DNA of 64,000 bases, from the NCBI GenBank assembly GCA_023388175.1, contig JAEWGT010000015.1, positions 62,001-126,000 of the forward strand, given 5' to 3'. The DNA is from Pseudomonadota bacterium. Lineage in GTDB: Bacteria; Pseudomonadota; Alphaproteobacteria; Rhizobiales; Devosiaceae. Positions 61,656 through 64,000 of the stretch are shown here, piece after piece (position 1 is the stretch's first letter; each line of letters begins with the position of its first letter). The notes under the pieces were generated by a model, which was not told the origin of the DNA, did not search any database, and worked only from the letters and a program-made list of their open reading frames with translations. The translations under genes and the position numbers were made by a program.

Positions 61656-62258
61656 AATAAGCTCCGCGCACCCGCGCGCCGACAAGGGGACGCCGAATAG
61701 GCGGCATCCTGGGTATGGCGCATTGCGGGGCGAATGGGTTGAGTGGTGATGGGCGCGAACCTCTCACGTTCTGCGCCTTTATAATGATGGTCAGAGCCGG
61801 CATTTTGGGCGATGCAAAGCGGCAATCGGCAAATTCGATCGCGTCGCGTTTTGTTCGCCTGCAGGCCATTTGACCTCTTCCTATTGGGACGATGGCATTG
61901 GTTCGCCACCATCCGTCCGGCCCGGGAGAGCCGAAATTCTTCAGTCAAGGCGCTAAAACCGCAACGTCCAGCTGGTTCAACACGGCCTTCTTGCCGTCTC
62001 ACCAGCCTGTCTGCTGCCACAGGGAGCGCCGGTACGGGCTCCGAAAATGGCCGCCAAACACAAGCGCCTTCCCTTCTAGCGTGTAAGAAAGTTGCGCCGG
62101 AATGGCAACAGGAAAGTCAAAAGGCTTGGAGGAACACGGATTTGAGCGGTCATTTCTTTGCCACGAACGCAAATCATCGCATAAGGCTGCGTGTTGCCGA
62201 AGAATCGCAGCCAACGCGCCGCGTTGATGGGCATTGAATCGCAGGAGCCGGTCTCGTT
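61656..62258. other. Long gap between divergent rne and the amidase gene
   Basis: About 600 bases without a credible gene. It likely holds a long 5' leader of rne on the minus strand, with a stem-loop GGACGCCG (61688-61695) / CGGCATCC (61702-61709) some 33 bases from its start codon, and the amidase promoter on the plus strand. Long rne leaders mediate self-control in E. coli; the same here is only an inference. Confidence 0.4.
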
Positions 62259-63488
62259 TTGACCAGACAAATTCTGACATCGCTGGTGCTGTCACTGCTG
62301 CTTGCACTGACATTGCCGGGCCTGGCCCATGCGCAGGATACTGCGGTCCAACAGGCTCTGCCCAATGTGATTGACGCCCGCATCACCGCGACGCCCGAAA
62401 GGGCGCGGCTGGTCATCGACCTCGCATCGCGTACCGAGTTTTCCTTCGTTTCGCTCGATGGGCCGGACAGGCTGGCAATCGATGTGCGTGCCGGAACCTT
62501 CTCCGTTCCCGAGGCAGAAGGCGTGCCGTCCGATGAGAGCATGATTTCGGGCTATGTCATCGAACAGGCGGCTTTTGACCGGGTGCGCACGATTCTGACG
62601 CTGTCGGCGCCAGCACAGGTCCAGCAGGCCTATGTGCTCGATCCGTTCGAGGGCCAGCCGGCGCGGCTGGTCGTGGATATCATTCCAGCAACGGCCGAAG
62701 AATTTTCAGCCAATGTGGAGCGTGACCAGGCTATTTCCCAAACGGTGGCAGCGCCTGCGATCTCGACCCCGGCAGGGGGCTCTGAACTTCCCATTGCAAC
62801 AAAGCCGCTGGTTGTCATCGATCCGGGGCATGGCGGCATCGACAGCGGTGCCGAAACGGCCGATGGCATCCGGGAAAAGGACATTGTCCTTGCCTTCTCT
62901 CTGCGCCTGCAGGAATTGCTTGTTGAATCCGGCCGGTTCGATGTCGCGCTGACCCGCGAGACCGACACCTACCTTCGGCTTGAGGAGCGGGTGGCTTTGG
63001 CCCGGAGCAACAAGGCGGACCTGCTGATCTCGATCCATGCCGACAGCTTTCAGCAGCCCGAAATTCGCGGCGCAAGCGTCTATACGCGCGATGAGAATGC
63101 GACCGATGTTCTCGACAAGGTTCTGGCCGACACTGAAAACAGATCCGATGTGATCGCCGGCTTCACCATGCCGGTCATGTCCGCCGAAGTGGTGGATATC
63201 CTGCTCGACCTGATGCGGCGGGAAATGCGGGTGCAGTCCTTTATGGCGGCGCAGTCCATCGTGCATCAACTGGAGCCCAGCGTAACCCTGCGCCGGTTCC
63301 CGGTGCGGCAGGCCGACTTCTTCGTGCTGCAGGCGCCTGACGTGCCCTCCGTGCTGGTGGAACTCGGGTTTCTCTCCAACGCCGCCGACATTGCCAACCT
63401 GACCCAGTCGGATTGGCGGGATCGCACGGCAGAGGCCATTGCGCGGGGGATTTCGACCTATTTCGATAGCCTGCAGGAAGAACCATGA
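62259..63488 (+). CDS. amiC: N-acetylmuramoyl-L-alanine amidase (AmiC-type)
   Basis: The 409-residue periplasmic enzyme cuts peptide stems from glycan during cell separation. It has a signal peptide (ILTSLVLSLLLALTLPGLAHA), an AMIN domain (ITATPERARLVIDLASRTEF) for septal targeting and the Amidase_3 domain with zinc ligands in VIDPGHGGIDSGAE, the Glu in REKDIVLAF, LISIHADSF and VLVELGFLSN. The start is a TTG at 62259, since no ATG is in frame nearby; CAGGAG lies 12 bases upstream. It precedes the penicillin-binding protein gene. Confidence 0.92.
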   Translation: MTRQILTSLVLSLLLALTLPGLAHAQDTAVQQALPNVIDARITATPERARLVIDLASRTEFSFVSLDGPDRLAIDVRAGTFSVPEAEGVPSDESMISGYVIEQAAFDRVRTILTLSAPAQVQQAYVLDPFEGQPARLVVDIIPATAEEFSANVERDQAISQTVAAPAISTPAGGSELPIATKPLVVIDPGHGGIDSGAETADGIREKDIVLAFSLRLQELLVESGRFDVALTRETDTYLRLEERVALARSNKADLLISIHADSFQQPEIRGASVYTRDENATDVLDKVLADTENRSDVIAGFTMPVMSAEVVDILLDLMRREMRVQSFMAAQSIVHQLEPSVTLRRFPVRQADFFVLQAPDVPSVLVELGFLSNAADIANLTQSDWRDRTAEAIARGISTYFDSLQEEP

Positions 63489-63540
63489 GCGGCAATGTGA
63501 TCACTTTTGCCGCCGCATTCTGCTATGATTCCACCTGGTT

Positions 63541-63556
63541 CGCCGGTCGACCGGCG
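63541..63556. promoter_or_regulatory. Perfect 16-bp palindrome before the PBP gene
   Basis: CGCCGGTCGACCGGCG is a full palindrome in the 79-base gap between amiC and the PBP gene, 12 bases before the start codon. It could be an operator, a small RNA hairpin or a REP-type site. Confidence 0.4.
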
Positions 63557-63567
63557 CGGAGTAGCTA

Positions 63568-64000
63568 ATGTTTCGTCTGCTCGGCTGGCTTTTCGGCTTT
63601 GGCATGTTCATGGCGCTGGCAGGTGTCGGCGTGGCAGCGGTCTATGTGGCGACCGTTACGGCGCAATTGCCGGACTATACCGTCCTGCAGGACTACCAGC
63701 CGCCGGTGACGACCCGCGTTCACGCTGCCGACGGCACACTTTTGGCCGAATATGCGCGTGAGCGCCGGCTGTTTCAGCCGGTCGAGACCATTCCACCGCT
63801 GGTCGTCGAAGCCTTCCTGTCAGCCGAAGACAAGGACTTCTTCAATCACAACGGCATTGCCATCGATGGCGTGATCCGCGCGCTGCGCGACAATGTGCTG
63901 GCGCGCATGGATGGCAACAATTCCATCCAGGGCGGCGGATCTTCGATCACCCAGCAGGTCGCCAAGAACTTCCTGCTGACCTCCGAACAGACCTGGGATC
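63568..64000 (+). CDS. mrcA: Class A penicillin-binding protein 1A, 5' part only
   Basis: The first 144 codons of a PBP1A, open to the right edge. It starts MFRLLGWLFGFGMFMALAGV, an N-terminal membrane anchor, then the GT51 transglycosylase domain with the catalytic Glu in SAEDKDFFNHNGI and the second motif QGGGSSITQQVAKNFLL. It polymerises and crosslinks peptidoglycan. GGAG precedes the ATG at 63568. The transpeptidase half is beyond the window. Confidence 0.94.
   Translation, partial: MFRLLGWLFGFGMFMALAGVGVAAVYVATVTAQLPDYTVLQDYQPPVTTRVHAADGTLLAEYARERRLFQPVETIPPLVVEAFLSAEDKDFFNHNGIAIDGVIRALRDNVLARMDGNNSIQGGGSSITQQVAKNFLLTSEQTWD

Noticed and set aside
1..64000. tRNA, rRNA, CRISPR arrays, transposases or prophage genes
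   Set aside because: None was seen on either strand; no regularly spaced repeats or transposase motifs are present.

Overview
This window looks like a chromosomal segment of a GC-rich alphaproteobacterium of the order Hyphomicrobiales (Rhizobiales), plausibly a Devosia-like genus. The genus is an inference from style and gene order, not from a marker gene. Supporting signs are an NDUFA12-type complex I accessory subunit next to a DUF2155 gene, a RNase E with a long acidic insertion in its S1 domain, a class II (B12-dependent) ribonucleotide reductase, sigma-32 promoters of the alphaproteobacterial type and RirA-type iron boxes. No rRNA, tRNA, CRISPR array or insertion sequence was seen.

Layout. 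1-4.2 kb: a cut exported protein, a SdpI-family membrane protein, a dicarboxylate/amino-acid symporter, a cytochrome P450 and a 75-residue protein. 4.2-11.7 kb: the protein quality-control block clpP-clpX-lon, interrupted by a LuxR regulator and arginase; clpP and lon have sigma-32-like promoters. 11.7-15.1 kb: a glycosyltransferase followed by an unusual reductase/FAD-oxidase fusion. 15.2-28.3 kb: alaC, hom, glpX, recJ and cfa, with rlmC, a TetR regulator, an autotransporter-like protein and two tandem siderophore-binding proteins inserted between alaC and hom. 28.4-32.3 kb: a complete Fe-siderophore ABC transporter. 32.4-38.9 kb: urtABCDE-fmdA-fmdB, for uptake of urea or short amides and formamide hydrolysis. 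It is divergent from a transporter-histidine kinase hybrid and its response regulator (39.2-43.3 kb). 43.4-46.3 kb: a small accessory islet with a truncated gene copy, palindromic DNA and an AT-rich two-gene ParA/HEPN cassette. 46.3-50.0 kb: nrdJ. 50.7-57.7 kb: NDUFA12, DUF2155, an atypical SDR and a GyrI-like protein on the plus strand, then the minus-strand genes dsbA-like, aroQ, accB, accC, aat and an APH(3')-like kinase. 57.8-64 kb: an aminotransferase, rne, an amiC-type amidase and the start of a class A penicillin-binding protein.

How the genes work together. ClpXP and Lon are the heat-inducible proteases. The two iron loci share a TGA-N9-TCA element, so three binding proteins may feed one permease/ATPase set. 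The urt/fmd operon together with arginase points to recycling of urea and amide nitrogen, with the adjacent transporter-kinase as the obvious candidate sensor. AccB/AccC feed fatty-acid synthesis; AmiC and PBP1A act in the cell wall.

The best candidate for an undescribed system is the ParA-type ATPase/HEPN pair at 44.4-46.1 kb. Its overlapping genes, low G+C and RxxxxH motif in the second protein suggest a mobile ATPase-plus-ribonuclease conflict module. This is an inference that needs homology searches and functional tests.
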